From assembly GCF_947631165.1 (NCBI RefSeq), contig NZ_CANRKH010000019.1:1-58543 (forward strand): a stretch of DNA of 58,543 nt. The letters run 5' to 3'. The notes under the pieces are model-generated. The model was given only the letters and a program-made list of their open reading frames with translations, had not been told where the DNA came from and searched no databases. The DNA comes from an uncultured Dysosmobacter sp. Lineage in GTDB: Bacteria; Bacillota; Clostridia; Oscillospirales; Oscillospiraceae. Of the stretch, positions 1 through 7,692 are shown one piece after another; the stretch's first letter is position 1, and each line of letters starts with the position of its first letter. A program made the translations under genes and the position numbers.

Positions 1-97
1 TCCAAGCGTTTTGCGCAGCAAAACCTTGAAATGGGCGGGCTCTGCCCGGCCATTTCAGTGAAATGCGGGGTCCCCGCACGTCCCCGGCGCGTGGGGT
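1..97 (+). repeat. Two-hairpin element, copy at window start (5' cut)
   Basis: Hairpin 1 pairs AAGCGTTTTGC (4-14) with GCAAAACCTT (18-27). A GC-rich middle containing AAATGCGGGGTCCCC follows, then an imperfect hairpin 2 (72-96, CCCC...GGGG). The same order and near-identical words occur at the lepA 3' end and before mutL. The host gene end that it should follow lies upstream of the window. Confidence 0.75.
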
Positions 98-193
98 GCT
101 GCCAGCAACATCGACGGGGTCATGGACGGCGACCTGGACGGCTTCCTCAACGCCTACCTGACCCAGCTGGCCACCGGCGAATTGAAAAAGTAA
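98..193 (+). pseudogene. Copied 3' end of an unseen upstream gene
   Basis: The frame ending at the TAA at 191-193 encodes about 30 residues (ending LTQLATGELKK). Going upstream it runs into hairpin-element sequence and a TGA at 59-61, so it is not the end of an intact gene. By analogy with the lepA 3' copies it is a duplicated C-terminal fragment; the intact gene should end just before position 1. The family was not recognised. Confidence 0.55.
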
Positions 194-290
194 AGTTTTT
201 GCCCTGGCTTTTTTCAAAAAGCCGGCGGGGTGCAGGGGCGCCGCCCCTGCGAAAAGGCGCGGCTGGAAGAGCCGCGTCCTTTTTCCGCCC
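194..290. repeat. GC-rich hairpin cluster
   Basis: Contains CAGGGGCG/CGCCCCTG (near 232-252) and GCGCGGCT/AGCCGCG followed by CCTTTTT (near 258-285). The latter could end transcription of the gene upstream of the window. No coding frame is supported here. Confidence 0.4.
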
Positions 291-320
291 GTTCTCTCAT
301 ATACAGAAAGGACAATACAG

Positions 321-1712
321 ATGAAAGATAACAAAACGCAATCGCCCGCTCCCGGCACACCGCCCCGGGAAAACAAAATGGGCGTCATGCCCATTGCCCC
401 CCTGCTGGCGGGCATGGCCATCCCCATGATGATCTCCATGCTGGTCCAGGCGCTGTACAACGTGGTGGACAGCGTATTTGTCGCCAAGATCAGCCAGGAC
501 GCGCTGAACGCGGTGTCCCTGGCCTTCCCCCTGCAAAACCTGATGATCGCCGTGGGCGGCGGCACCGCCGTGGGCATCAACGCCCTGCTGTCCCGTTCCC
601 TGGGGGAAAAGCGGCAGGACATGGCGGACAAGGCCGCCAACACCGGCATTTTCCTGTCGCTGTGCAGCGCGGCCGTATTCGCGGTGCTGATTTTGCTGCT
701 GGCCAAGCCCTTCTTCCTGGCCCAGACGAAAAATCCGGTCATCGTGGCCTACGGCACGGCCTACGCCCGGATCTGCCTGGGGCTTTCCGTGGGCATTTTC
801 AGCCAGTTCTGCTTTGAGCGGCTGCTGCAATCCACCGGCCGCACCACGCTGGCCATGGCCACGCAGCTGATCGGCGCTCTCATCAACATCGTCATGGACC
901 CCATCCTGATTTTCGGCCTGCTGGGCTTCCCCCGGCTGGAGGTGGCGGGCGCGGCCTGGGCCACGGTGCTGGGGCAGATCGTGGCGGCCACGCTGGCGGT
1001 CCTGCTGAACGTCAAGTGCAACCCGGACGTCCACATCCGCCTCCGGGACATCCGCCTGCATCGGGACGCGGCCCGGGAGATCTACCGGGTCGGCCTGCCC
1101 TCCATCATCATGCAGTCCATCGGCTCTGTGATGACCTTCGGCATGAACAAGATCCTGATCTCCTTCACGGAGGCGGCCACGGCGGTGTTCGGCGCGTATT
1201 TCAAGCTGCAAAGCTTCATCTTCATGCCGGTGTTCGGCCTGAACAACGGCATGGTGCCCATTGTCAGCTACAACTACGGCGCGGCCCGGCTGGACCGGGT
1301 GAAAAAGGCCATCAAGCTGACCATCTGCACCGCCGTGTGCATCATGACCCTGGGCTTCGCCGTATTCCAGCTGGCCCCGGAGTTTCTGCTGGGCTTCTTC
1401 AGCCCCTCGGAGGAAATGCTGGCCATCGGCCCCACGGCCCTGCGGCTCATCTGCCTGCCCTTCCCGATGGCGGGCTTCTGCATCATTGCCGGTTCCGTGT
1501 GTCAGGCCATTGGAAATCCCTTTTACAGTCTCATCATCTCTGTCGGCCGCCAGCTGGTAGTGCTGCTGCCTGCGGCGTGGCTGCTGGCCCAGACCGGGCG
1601 GCTGGAGCTGGTGTGGCTGTCCTTCCTCATCGCAGAGTTTGCCTCCCTCATCCTCAGCATCACCTTCCTGCGGCGGACGCTGAAAGCCGCCCAGAAGCGG
1701 CTCACGGAATAA
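321..1712 (+). CDS. MATE family multidrug/sodium exporter
   Basis: 463 residues, the normal length for MATE transporters. These are 12-helix inner-membrane antiporters that export cationic drugs or metabolites in exchange for Na+ or H+. After a polar tail of about 20 residues the helices start at LLAGMAIPMMISMLVQALYN, followed by the typical VVDSVFVAKIS and NALLSRSLGEK segments. The second half repeats the fold (GAYFKLQSFIFMPVFGLNNG, IVSYNYGA), as expected for a two-bundle MATE. The start follows AGAAAGGACA with good spacing. It is monocistronic and closed by a strong terminator. The substrate cannot be told from sequence. Confidence 0.93.
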   Translation: MKDNKTQSPAPGTPPRENKMGVMPIAPLLAGMAIPMMISMLVQALYNVVDSVFVAKISQDALNAVSLAFPLQNLMIAVGGGTAVGINALLSRSLGEKRQDMADKAANTGIFLSLCSAAVFAVLILLLAKPFFLAQTKNPVIVAYGTAYARICLGLSVGIFSQFCFERLLQSTGRTTLAMATQLIGALINIVMDPILIFGLLGFPRLEVAGAAWATVLGQIVAATLAVLLNVKCNPDVHIRLRDIRLHRDAAREIYRVGLPSIIMQSIGSVMTFGMNKILISFTEAATAVFGAYFKLQSFIFMPVFGLNNGMVPIVSYNYGAARLDRVKKAIKLTICTAVCIMTLGFAVFQLAPEFLLGFFSPSEEMLAIGPTALRLICLPFPMAGFCIIAGSVCQAIGNPFYSLIISVGRQLVVLLPAAWLLAQTGRLELVWLSFLIAEFASLILSITFLRRTLKAAQKRLTE

Positions 1713-1720
1713 AAAGGAGA

Positions 1721-1750
1721 CCGCCGCCTGTGAAAAGGCGGCGGTTTTTT
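1721..1750 (+). terminator. Rho-independent terminator of the MATE gene
   Basis: CCGCCGCCT (1721-1729) pairs with AGGCGGCGG (1736-1744), followed by six T. The -35 box of the next locus begins five bases later. Confidence 0.9.
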
Positions 1751-1754
1751 CGGT

Positions 1755-1783
1755 TTGACAATTTCTGCAAATTTTGTTATGAT
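1755..1783 (+). promoter_or_regulatory. Strong sigmaA promoter of the structured RNA
   Basis: TTGACA (1755-1760), exactly 17 bp, then TATGAT (1778-1783). Predicted start near 1790. It drives the folded RNA and the 25-residue peptide frame downstream. Confidence 0.85.
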
Positions 1784-2130
1784 GGATACGCCCCGCAAGG
1801 GGCCAGAAAGGGCATGTGAACGGTTGGCGGTTTGGCCACACCACCCGAGAGGGGGTGCTTACCCTCAGCAGGCAAGGGGCAGCACGGTTTTTTCGGGGCA
1901 TCTTGAGTGGCTGGCGGCGTTATCCTCATTGCCGGGCGTTAGCCCGGCTGCTTCGTCTGCCTTGCCAGCCGCTAAATCTACTCCCGAAAAACAGACCTGC
2001 CAGCGAGAAAAAACCGGCGCTGGCAAGGAAGAGGACAACGGTGGGCTGACGCCCACCTAGGACGATGACGCCGCCAGCGTTGATTTTAGCCGCTGGCAGG
2101 CGTACTGCCCTTTGCCTGCTGAGGGTATGT

Positions 2131-2208
2131 ATGCGGATTACGTTACATATCGGAGCCTATACGGTAACGATCATCGTAAAAAGCAGAAACCGCCACTCTG
2201 ACCAGTGA
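2131..2208 (+). CDS. 25-residue hydrophobic peptide, candidate type I toxin
   Basis: The frame opens MRITLHIGAYTVTIIV and closes with a short polar tail ending RHSDQ. It has a hydrophobic, beta-branched-rich front and a basic/polar back, the broad pattern of small membrane-active type I toxins, though shorter than most. GAGG sits 7 bp before the ATG but inside the 3' arm of the 22-bp long-range stem. The antisense transcript covers the last codons and the 3' UTR. I do not recognise a named family; toxicity is inferred from gene architecture only. Confidence 0.6.
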   Translation: MRITLHIGAYTVTIIVKSRNRHSDQ

Positions 2209-2272
2209 CGGTTTCTTGGGGCAACCCAACTAACCCTAGCAATCAGGGCTGAACCGCTGATCGGCCCTTTCT
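2178..2272 (-). ncRNA. Antisense RNA, candidate antitoxin
   Basis: Predicted start near 2272 from the minus promoter at 2279-2306. It ends in the hairpin 2186-2215 (arms GAAACCG.CACT and AGTG.CGGTTTC) followed on the minus strand by TGCTTTTT. The resulting RNA of about 95 nt is fully complementary to the 3' end of the folded mRNA, including the last codons of the peptide frame. That is the arrangement of cis-encoded type I antitoxins. Confidence 0.62.
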
Positions 2273-2278
2273 GTTTTT

Positions 2279-2306
2279 ATGATACCACATTTTCACATTT
2301 TGTCAA
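2279..2306 (-). promoter_or_regulatory. Minus-strand promoter of the antisense RNA
   Basis: On the minus strand TTGACA (complement of 2301-2306), a 16-bp spacer and TATCAT (complement of 2279-2284). It fires toward the peptide gene and has no other gene to serve. Confidence 0.72.
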
Positions 2307-2449
2307 GGGGGACCGTCTGGGCGGTCCTTTTTTGCGGCTGGGCAGGGAAATTTCCGATGCTTTGCACGGTTTTGGGCAAGAGGGCGGGGATGGCCCCTGG
2401 TAATGTTACCTTTGTATATCAAATCTACATTACTTTTGGAGGCTACCCT

Positions 2450-2929
2450 ATGAAACAGACGGAAAACTATCAACTGACCCAGTGGGAAAAGAGCGACCGC
2501 ATCCAGATGGAGGATTTCAACCGGGACAACGCGGCCCTGGACGCGGCCCTGACGGCCCAGGCGGCGGAGCTGGCGGCAGTCCAGGCGGCGCTGACAAAGT
2601 GCGGCAACTGCCGTGTCGCCGTCACCACCTATACTGGCACTGGCACTTACGGCGGGGATACACCTACTACAGTCCCTTTCCCGGCAAAACCCCTGGCGTT
2701 TATGATTGTTGGCCCCCTGGCCCTCCTGCTGGCCCGAGGCAGCGACACGACTGCCTTTACCGCCTATAAAAATCCGACCCAGTCCGGCAGTATTGTCTCC
2801 GACGCAAAGCTCACCTGGACTGAAAACACCGTATCCTTTTCCAATTCCGTACATGAGCGGTATCAGATGAACGAAAAGGACGCCGTCTATTGGGTCCTGG
2901 CGCTTTATCAAACAGACGGCGAAGCGTGA
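2450..2929 (+). CDS. Phage-tail-like hypothetical protein
   Basis: 159 residues starting MKQTENYQLTQWEKSDRI; GGAGG lies 7 bp before the ATG. The N-terminus (NYQLTQWEKSDRIQMEDFN) is of a type common at the head of Clostridial phage tail-fibre or baseplate-associated proteins. A short helical stretch (ALDAALTAQAAELAAVQAAL) and a Ser/Thr-rich beta domain with GTGTYGGDTPT follow. No other phage genes are nearby, so it may be a domesticated remnant. The function is unknown; the family resemblance is from memory of similar proteins, not a search. Confidence 0.7.
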   Translation: MKQTENYQLTQWEKSDRIQMEDFNRDNAALDAALTAQAAELAAVQAALTKCGNCRVAVTTYTGTGTYGGDTPTTVPFPAKPLAFMIVGPLALLLARGSDTTAFTAYKNPTQSGSIVSDAKLTWTENTVSFSNSVHERYQMNEKDAVYWVLALYQTDGEA

Positions 2930-2933
2930 CAAA

Positions 2934-2966
2934 AAGACCCCCGGGCCGAAGCCCGGGGGTCTTTCT
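2934..2966. terminator. Bidirectional terminator between convergent genes
   Basis: GACCCCCGGGC-CGAA-GCCCGGGGGTC with A- and T-rich flanks. On the minus strand the loop is TTCG and the tail TTTTT, so it can end both the phage-like gene and the SLH gene. Confidence 0.9.
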
Positions 2967-3013
2967 TATTCTGTCAGGCAGAATATTTGCAAGTTGTTAA
3001 GACTTACGGTGCA

Positions 3014-6000
3014 TCAGTGACCGGAATTGGACTTCTTGGTTTTGTTAACAAACTTGAAGGAGTACTCGATGGAGTTCCGGGTAGCCGTCACGCCAGTGAT
3101 TTCGGTTGTACTCGTACCGCCAACGGAAACCTTCACGTCGGTGTAACCCAGAGCGTCCAGCTCGTCAACGATCGCGGTAGCGACAACATCGATCTCAGCC
3201 TCGGCGCCGTCAACAGTGATAACACCGTTCTTAACAGTGACCATCAGGTCAGAGTCGGCGGGCTTGCCGTTCTCGGTGTAGCCGTCCTTAACGTTGTCGT
3301 AGACCACGACTACGGTGGCGATACCATCCTCGATGATGGCGCTCACGTTGTAGTCATACTCCTTGGTCTCCTTATCCTTGTTCAGGTCCTCCAGGACATC
3401 CTCCAGTGCCTTCACGCCGGAATCGAAGACGGTGGTCTTCTTGTTGTTGTTGGTCTGGATCAGGACGATCTTGGTCTCGTCGTCGACGGCCACGCCCATC
3501 TTTTCGTTGGTCTCATCGTACAGGGTGCTTCCCTTCAGGGTCAGCTCATGGTCGATGTTCTTGACGTCCAGCAGGACAGTGTCCTCATTGTTGACAGCGG
3601 TCTCGATATCGGAGAATTTCGTGATGCGCTTGTTTCCGGTCAGAGCAGTCTCAGCAGCCTCAACGTCGATGACATTGCCCTCGGCGTTGTACTTCACCTG
3701 ATACCATTCGCCCTCTTTCATCTTCTTCAGCTCAGTCAGAGCGTCGCTCTTCTCAGTCAGAGTGATCTCCTCGCCCTCAAAGACGACCTTGCGGGTCCAG
3801 GTCCACTCGTCCTCGGTCTTGTCATAGCTCTCCAGGTCGATGCTGCCCTTGTGGGCGTAGACCAGGTTCTTGCTGGAAGCGGCGTCCTCGCCAACCACGA
3901 CGGCGGCGATCACATAGCCGTTATCCTTGAACAGGGTGTAGACGCCGTAGGAGGTCTTTTCCCAGGTAGTGGTCTTGCTGTCAGCGTCCTTCTGGGCCTC
4001 TTTCTCGGTCCAGGTCTTGATGCTGGCGTTCTTCACGCCGGTGGTGACGTTGTCAACGCCGGAGATGACCACGTAGTTCTTGTCGTCGGTCTTGACCTTC
4101 TTCAGGGAGGCAGTCAGATAGATGGAGCTGGTGTTGCCGTAGACCTTCTTCAGAGTGCCGTTACCGTCCAGGGTGACGTGCTTCTTGTCGATCTCCACTT
4201 CGCCCTCTCCCTGAGCCTTCTGACCGACCTTGTCCTTTTCATCATTGAAGTCGTCGGACTTGATCTCATTCAGAGTATAGACGTCGTTCTTGTCCACGGT
4301 GTAGGTGAACCACTTGTTGATGATAGCCGCATCCTCAACGCCGTCGCCCTTGGTCATGCTGACATCGATGACCTTGGAGGTGCCGTCCAGGAAAATGGCG
4401 TTGGCCTCGGTGGTCTTGGTGGCCAGGTTGCTGGAGCCAGCGTCAGCGCCGGTGATGAACAGGTAGTTATCAACAGCGTCTACTTCCTCCAGGCCGATCA
4501 GGTTGCCGTAGGTATCCAGATAGATGTCATAGGTAGCATCCTTCAGGTTGATGCTGTTGTCGCCATCGGTGTAAGCGCTCAGAGTCTCCGCGTCATACTC
4601 AGCGGTCTCGGCGAAGCTGTACTTGGTGCCGTCAGCGGTGACGTTGGAGCCCTTCTTGAAGGAAGAAATCTCAGTATCCTCGATGACCTCAGCCTTGGTC
4701 AGGCTCTGGATCTCGCCCTCGGCCACGGTGACCAGATAGGCGTCGTCCTCCTCGATCTCCTCGATGACGAAATCGTCGCCGGAAATAGTCATCTTCTCCT
4801 TATCAAGGGTTACCTTACTGGCTTCATCCTTGGTGTTGAATTTCTCAAAGACGCCGGTGGAGGTCTCCTTGATGCCGTACACGTTGAAGTCGACTTCGTC
4901 CTTCTTCTCGTTGTAGTCCTTGTCGGCGATAGCCAGATAGGTGTTGATCATGGTCACGGTGGATTCCTTGTTGTCCTCGTCCACGAACACCTGGGTCAGG
5001 ACGCCGGTGCCGGTGTCGGTCAGGTCGTCCTTGTTGTTCTTGGCGATCTCCTTGACGATGGCGCTCTTGGCGTTGCCGTCCACAGCCACAGCCAGGTCGA
5101 ACTTGTCCATGGCAGTCTTGCCGATGGCGTCGTAAACTTCCTTGGCGGAAACAGAGTCGGTGTACTCGGCAACCATGACATCATAGTTCACATAGGTGCC
5201 GATCTCCTCGCTCTTAAAGGTCCACTCGCGGGCGGGACGACCGAACACGTCGGTGGTCTCGTCCAGGATCAGCTTGGTGAAGTACTGCTCGGCGAACTGG
5301 ATGTACTCATCGGCCTTGATGTTGTTGCGGCGGGTCGCGGAGTTGTTCCAGGTCTGGGCCTTGGCCATAGAAGTGCCAACATTGACCTGCTGGCCGTTGA
5401 TGACAGTGCTCACAACGGTCTCATACTCCACCAGGTCGGCCTTCAGGGTGTTGAAGGCATACAGGCAGGCCTCTTCACGGGTCACGGCCTTGATGCCGTT
5501 GAACTCGCCCTCCAGGCTCTTGGCCAGACCGACGTTCAGGGCGCGCTTGGCAACATTGATGGACCAGTTAGCGCCGGTGTAGCCCTCGGTGGCGGCGTTG
5601 TAGCCCAGGGCGCCCAGCAGCATCTTCATGAAAGCGTAGCCGGTCAGGGTGTTGCCGGGACGGAACGCGCCGTCAGCGTAGCCGCTGATGATGCCTTCCT
5701 TCTGGCAGTAGGCGATGTAGCCCGCAAACTCGCTGGTGATGGGCACGTCCTTATAAGGGGCGGTGTCCGCGTGCAGCTCGGCTGCGGTGGTGGGGCCAAG
5801 AATCATGTTGCAGATGATCTTGGCGGCGGCCTGACGAGTCAGGACGTTGGTGGGATTGAACTTGCCGTCTTTGTAACCGTCGACAATGCCAATCTCGGAG
5901 ACCACGGCGACAGCTTCTTCATAGGTGATGCTGTCATTGTCCGTGAACTCCTTCGCGCCGGCGCTGACAGTGACCAGAGACATGGTCATCACCAGAGCCA

Positions 6001-6025
6001 GCACCAGGGAAAGGAACTTCTTCAT
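3014..6025 (-). CDS. Large SLH-domain surface protein
   Basis: 1003 residues from the ATG at 6025, which follows AAGGAGG; longer starts upstream lack a ribosome site. A signal peptide (MKKFLSLVLALVMTMSLVTV, cut near SAGA) leads into three SLH repeats (about residues 25-215, e.g. GIVDGYKDGKFNP and GYADGAFRPGNTLTGY), which bind pyruvylated cell-wall polymer. The remaining 780 residues are acidic, Lys/Asp/Thr-rich and repetitive in character, consistent with an exported S-layer or adhesin-like body. It is monocistronic with a long leader and a strong terminator, as expected for an abundant protein. The exact ligand or role is not visible. Confidence 0.9.
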   Translation of the reverse strand: MKKFLSLVLALVMTMSLVTVSAGAKEFTDNDSITYEEAVAVVSEIGIVDGYKDGKFNPTNVLTRQAAAKIICNMILGPTTAAELHADTAPYKDVPITSEFAGYIAYCQKEGIISGYADGAFRPGNTLTGYAFMKMLLGALGYNAATEGYTGANWSINVAKRALNVGLAKSLEGEFNGIKAVTREEACLYAFNTLKADLVEYETVVSTVINGQQVNVGTSMAKAQTWNNSATRRNNIKADEYIQFAEQYFTKLILDETTDVFGRPAREWTFKSEEIGTYVNYDVMVAEYTDSVSAKEVYDAIGKTAMDKFDLAVAVDGNAKSAIVKEIAKNNKDDLTDTGTGVLTQVFVDEDNKESTVTMINTYLAIADKDYNEKKDEVDFNVYGIKETSTGVFEKFNTKDEASKVTLDKEKMTISGDDFVIEEIEEDDAYLVTVAEGEIQSLTKAEVIEDTEISSFKKGSNVTADGTKYSFAETAEYDAETLSAYTDGDNSINLKDATYDIYLDTYGNLIGLEEVDAVDNYLFITGADAGSSNLATKTTEANAIFLDGTSKVIDVSMTKGDGVEDAAIINKWFTYTVDKNDVYTLNEIKSDDFNDEKDKVGQKAQGEGEVEIDKKHVTLDGNGTLKKVYGNTSSIYLTASLKKVKTDDKNYVVISGVDNVTTGVKNASIKTWTEKEAQKDADSKTTTWEKTSYGVYTLFKDNGYVIAAVVVGEDAASSKNLVYAHKGSIDLESYDKTEDEWTWTRKVVFEGEEITLTEKSDALTELKKMKEGEWYQVKYNAEGNVIDVEAAETALTGNKRITKFSDIETAVNNEDTVLLDVKNIDHELTLKGSTLYDETNEKMGVAVDDETKIVLIQTNNNKKTTVFDSGVKALEDVLEDLNKDKETKEYDYNVSAIIEDGIATVVVVYDNVKDGYTENGKPADSDLMVTVKNGVITVDGAEAEIDVVATAIVDELDALGYTDVKVSVGGTSTTEITGVTATRNSIEYSFKFVNKTKKSNSGH

Positions 6026-6172
6026 GGTTTTTCCTCCTTTTAGATTTTCGGCGGTGAAGAGCCGCCGGTGTGTCAGAGGGGGGCCTATCCGGCCGTTCCG
6101 GCGCACATACAGTGGCTAGCCGACCCCGTATCTATGCCGGGATGGGCCATCCGTGCTCCTCTCTGCACGATG

Positions 6173-6202
6173 ACTATACCACGCCGTCAATTCGGAAGTC
6201 AA
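6173..6202 (-). promoter_or_regulatory. Promoter of the SLH gene, with long leader
   Basis: On the minus strand TTGACT (complement 6197-6202), 18 bp, TATAGT (complement 6173-6178). The leader to the ATG is about 140 nt and GC-rich with several inverted repeats. Just upstream a direct repeat GTTACAAG-CAA-GTTACAA (6220-6236) could be an activator or repressor site. Confidence 0.65.
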
Positions 6203-6402
6203 TAAATCAGCTTATTTTGTAACTTGCTTGTAACAAAGCATCCAAGCGCATCCAGTAGAACCGCAAGAGCATCGGCATGGAAAAACTGCGAAAAACCGCT
6301 TTATTTCAGTGGTTTTTGGTGATTTTCAGTCATGTGCGGAGCAGGTCCTTTTGGAAGTTAGTTTGACTGCGTTTGTAACATTGAAAGGAGTCTCAGCCGC
6401 GC

Positions 6403-6426
6403 AAAAAAAGCGCCCAACCGGGCGCT
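6403..6426 (-). terminator. Terminator beyond the tRNA-Gly repeat array
   Basis: AGCGCCC-AACC-GGGCGCT with seven A on its left, that is, seven T in the minus-strand RNA. It lies downstream of tRNA-Gly and its repeats. Between 6203 and 6403 nothing coding is seen. Confidence 0.75.
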
Positions 6427-6433
6427 TGAAAGC

Positions 6434-6821
6434 TTCGCAGGGAAAAGAGTGTGCGCGGGAAAAGCTCAGCCGCCCCAGGGCCCCCGCAAAGCGGGAAAGC
6501 TCCAAAAGAAGTGCAAAATGTTTCTTTGCTGTCAGGTCTCGGAGGGAAAGGGTGTGCGCGGGAAAACCGTCAGGGCCTTCCCGCGCGATTTGGATCAGCC
6601 CGCCGCGGCGGCCCGGTTTGCCCTTGGCAAACCGGGAAAGCTCCAAAAGGAACGCAAAATGTTTCCTTGCTGTCAGGTCTCGGAGGGAAAGGGTGTGCGC
6701 GGGAAAACCGTCAGGGTTTTCCCGCGCGATTTGAATCAGCCCGCCGCAGCGGCCCGGTTTGCCCTTGGCAAACCGGGAAAGCTCCAAAAGGAAAAGACAG
6801 GCTATGCCTGTCTTTTCCTTT
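6434..6821 (-). repeat. Two-hairpin element array beyond tRNA-Gly
   Basis: Two near-identical 141-bp units (6539-6679, 6680-about 6820) and a diverged shorter one (about 6434-6538). Each has hairpin 1 GGTTTGCC/GGCAAACC (6613-6636 and 6753-6777) and a 13-bp perfect hairpin 2 GCGCGGGAAAACC/GGTTTTCCCGCGC (6697-6727). The organisation matches the elements at lepA and mutL. Confidence 0.75.
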
Positions 6822-6827
6822 TGGAGC
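6781..6827 (-). terminator. Perfect 22-bp inverted repeat at the tRNA 3' end
   Basis: Bases 6781-6802 and 6806-6827 are perfect inverted copies with a 3-base loop. The proximal arm includes the CCA end and two acceptor bases of the tRNA. In the minus RNA the distal arm is T-rich, so it can end transcription; it also looks like the snap-back copy seen at the other elements. Confidence 0.7.
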
Positions 6828-6895
6828 GGCTGAGGGGAGTCGAACCCCCCTATGCAGCTTGGGAAGCTGCCGTTCTACCGATGAACTACAGCCGC
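6822..6895 (-). tRNA. tRNA-Gly (anticodon CCC)
   Basis: Acceptor GCGGCTG/CAGCCGC, D arm GTTC/GAAC, anticodon stem GCAGC/GCTGC around TTCCCAA, T arm with TTCGACT, discriminator T and an encoded CCA (complement 6822-6824). It decodes GGG glycine codons. Its 3' end is overlapped by the 22-bp inverted repeat. Confidence 0.95.
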
Positions 6896-6961
6896 GTCTG
6901 GATGGTATTATACCAGAGCGGAACAAAAATTGCAACACGAAAAATGCCGGACGTAAAAAAT

Positions 6962-7513
6962 TCAGCACACGTCATCCCTGATGCCGAGGCGCAGGTAAAG
7001 CCGGTGCATGAAGCCAAAGGTAAAGCCGCCGGGGAGCATCCCGTTGACGAACAGCGCCGCCAGCACGCCGATGCCGGTATCCAGGATGCGGTTGAGGGCG
7101 TAGGAGATGTAGGCGTCCGTGGGGGTGTTGAACAGAAGGATGCACAGCACCACGCCGCCGGGCTGCACGCCGCCGATCCAGATGTATTGGCAGGAGACGA
7201 TGAGCACCACCACGCCCACAAAGGTCAGGGGGATCAGGAACCAGCGGTTGCTGCCGTCGGGGAATATCTGCATGTACAGCGAGAACAGGCCCATGCCGAT
7301 GAAGCCGCCCACCAGCGTGCCGAAAAAACGGTTGCCGCCGTGGAGCTTGGAGTTCTGCAGGTCAAAGCCCATGCCGAAGATCGCGCCAATGCATGCAAAG
7401 GCGGGGCTGCGGTCCAGAAAGTAGTACACCAGGGCACACAGGGTCGCCGCCAGGGCGGTCTTGATATTTCGAAGGCCAATGTGGGGGGCGTGCAGGGCGG
7501 GTTTGGTGTCCAT
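6962..7513 (-). CDS. FUSC/aromatic-acid-exporter-like membrane protein
   Basis: 183 residues with about five hydrophobic segments (IKTALAATLCALVYYFLDR near the start). The pattern of a short N-terminus, a glycine-rich second helix and GGNRFFGTLVGGFIGM matches the membrane half of the FUSC/ArAE family of small bacterial proteins. These are usually linked to export of aromatic or fusaric-type acids. GAGGAGGAA precedes the ATG. It lacks the soluble half of the long family members, as is usual in Firmicutes. The substrate is unknown. Confidence 0.8.
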   Translation of the reverse strand: MDTKPALHAPHIGLRNIKTALAATLCALVYYFLDRSPAFACIGAIFGMGFDLQNSKLHGGNRFFGTLVGGFIGMGLFSLYMQIFPDGSNRWFLIPLTFVGVVVLIVSCQYIWIGGVQPGGVVLCILLFNTPTDAYISYALNRILDTGIGVLAALFVNGMLPGGFTFGFMHRLYLRLGIRDDVC

Positions 7514-7640
7514 GAGGGGTTCCTCCTCGGCGGCGTTTAGGGGCGTTTACACATCCCTTTTTGAGCATACCACATTTTAGGACAGGGGAAAAGACTTTTC
7601 GTAAATTTTCCGCAAAATTCCCGTAAAATTTGCGCACAGC

Positions 7641-7685
7641 AAAAAAGAACTGGTCCAGCGTCTCTGGGAAACGCCGGACCAGTTC
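7641..7685 (-). terminator. Terminator of the carAB-dapF operon
   Basis: GAACTGGTCC...ACGC...GGACCAGTTC stem (7647-7685) followed on the minus strand by TTTTTT (complement 7641-7646). Confidence 0.85.
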
Positions 7686-7692
7686 CTACAGC

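Larger units (their letters stand above)
1790..2278 (+). ncRNA. Folded 490-nt RNA, type I toxin mRNA-like
   Basis: A single transcript is predicted from the promoter at 1755 to the T-run at 2274-2278. The 5' end forms GCCCC-GCAA-GGGGC. Bases 1861-1882 pair with 2105-2126 over 22 positions (21 Watson-Crick, one G-U) and enclose a branched region: CCGGGC/GCCCGG, GGTGGGC/GCCCACC, GCCAGCG/CGCTGGC, and a long-range GCTGGCGGCG/CGCCGCCAGC. The 3' strand of the closing stem includes GAGGGT (2121-2126), the only ribosome site for the ATG at 2131, so translation should be blocked in the full fold. The final stem AGGGC (2245-2249)/GCCCT (2264-2268) plus T-run is the likely 3' end. No RNase P, tmRNA, 6S or SRP consensus was seen. 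Its role as a toxin mRNA is inference. Confidence 0.7.

Noticed and set aside
1861..2126. RNase P, tmRNA, 6S or SRP RNA
   Set aside because: None of their conserved core words (e.g. GAGGAAAGTCC for RNase P, a tRNA-like end for tmRNA) is present, and size or pairing differs.
2987..6043. A 1018-codon open frame on the plus strand
   Set aside because: It lies opposite the SLH gene, which has signal peptide, SLH motifs, promoter and ribosome site; the plus frame is Val/Gly/Leu-rich low-complexity shadow.
6026..6172. c-di-GMP or other known riboswitch in the SLH leader
   Set aside because: The leader is GC-rich and folded, but I could not match any known core consensus.
6449..7540. 363-codon plus-strand frame over the tRNA-Gly repeats and FUSC gene
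   Set aside because: Runs through a tRNA gene and opposite a good membrane protein gene; repetition comes from the 141-bp units.
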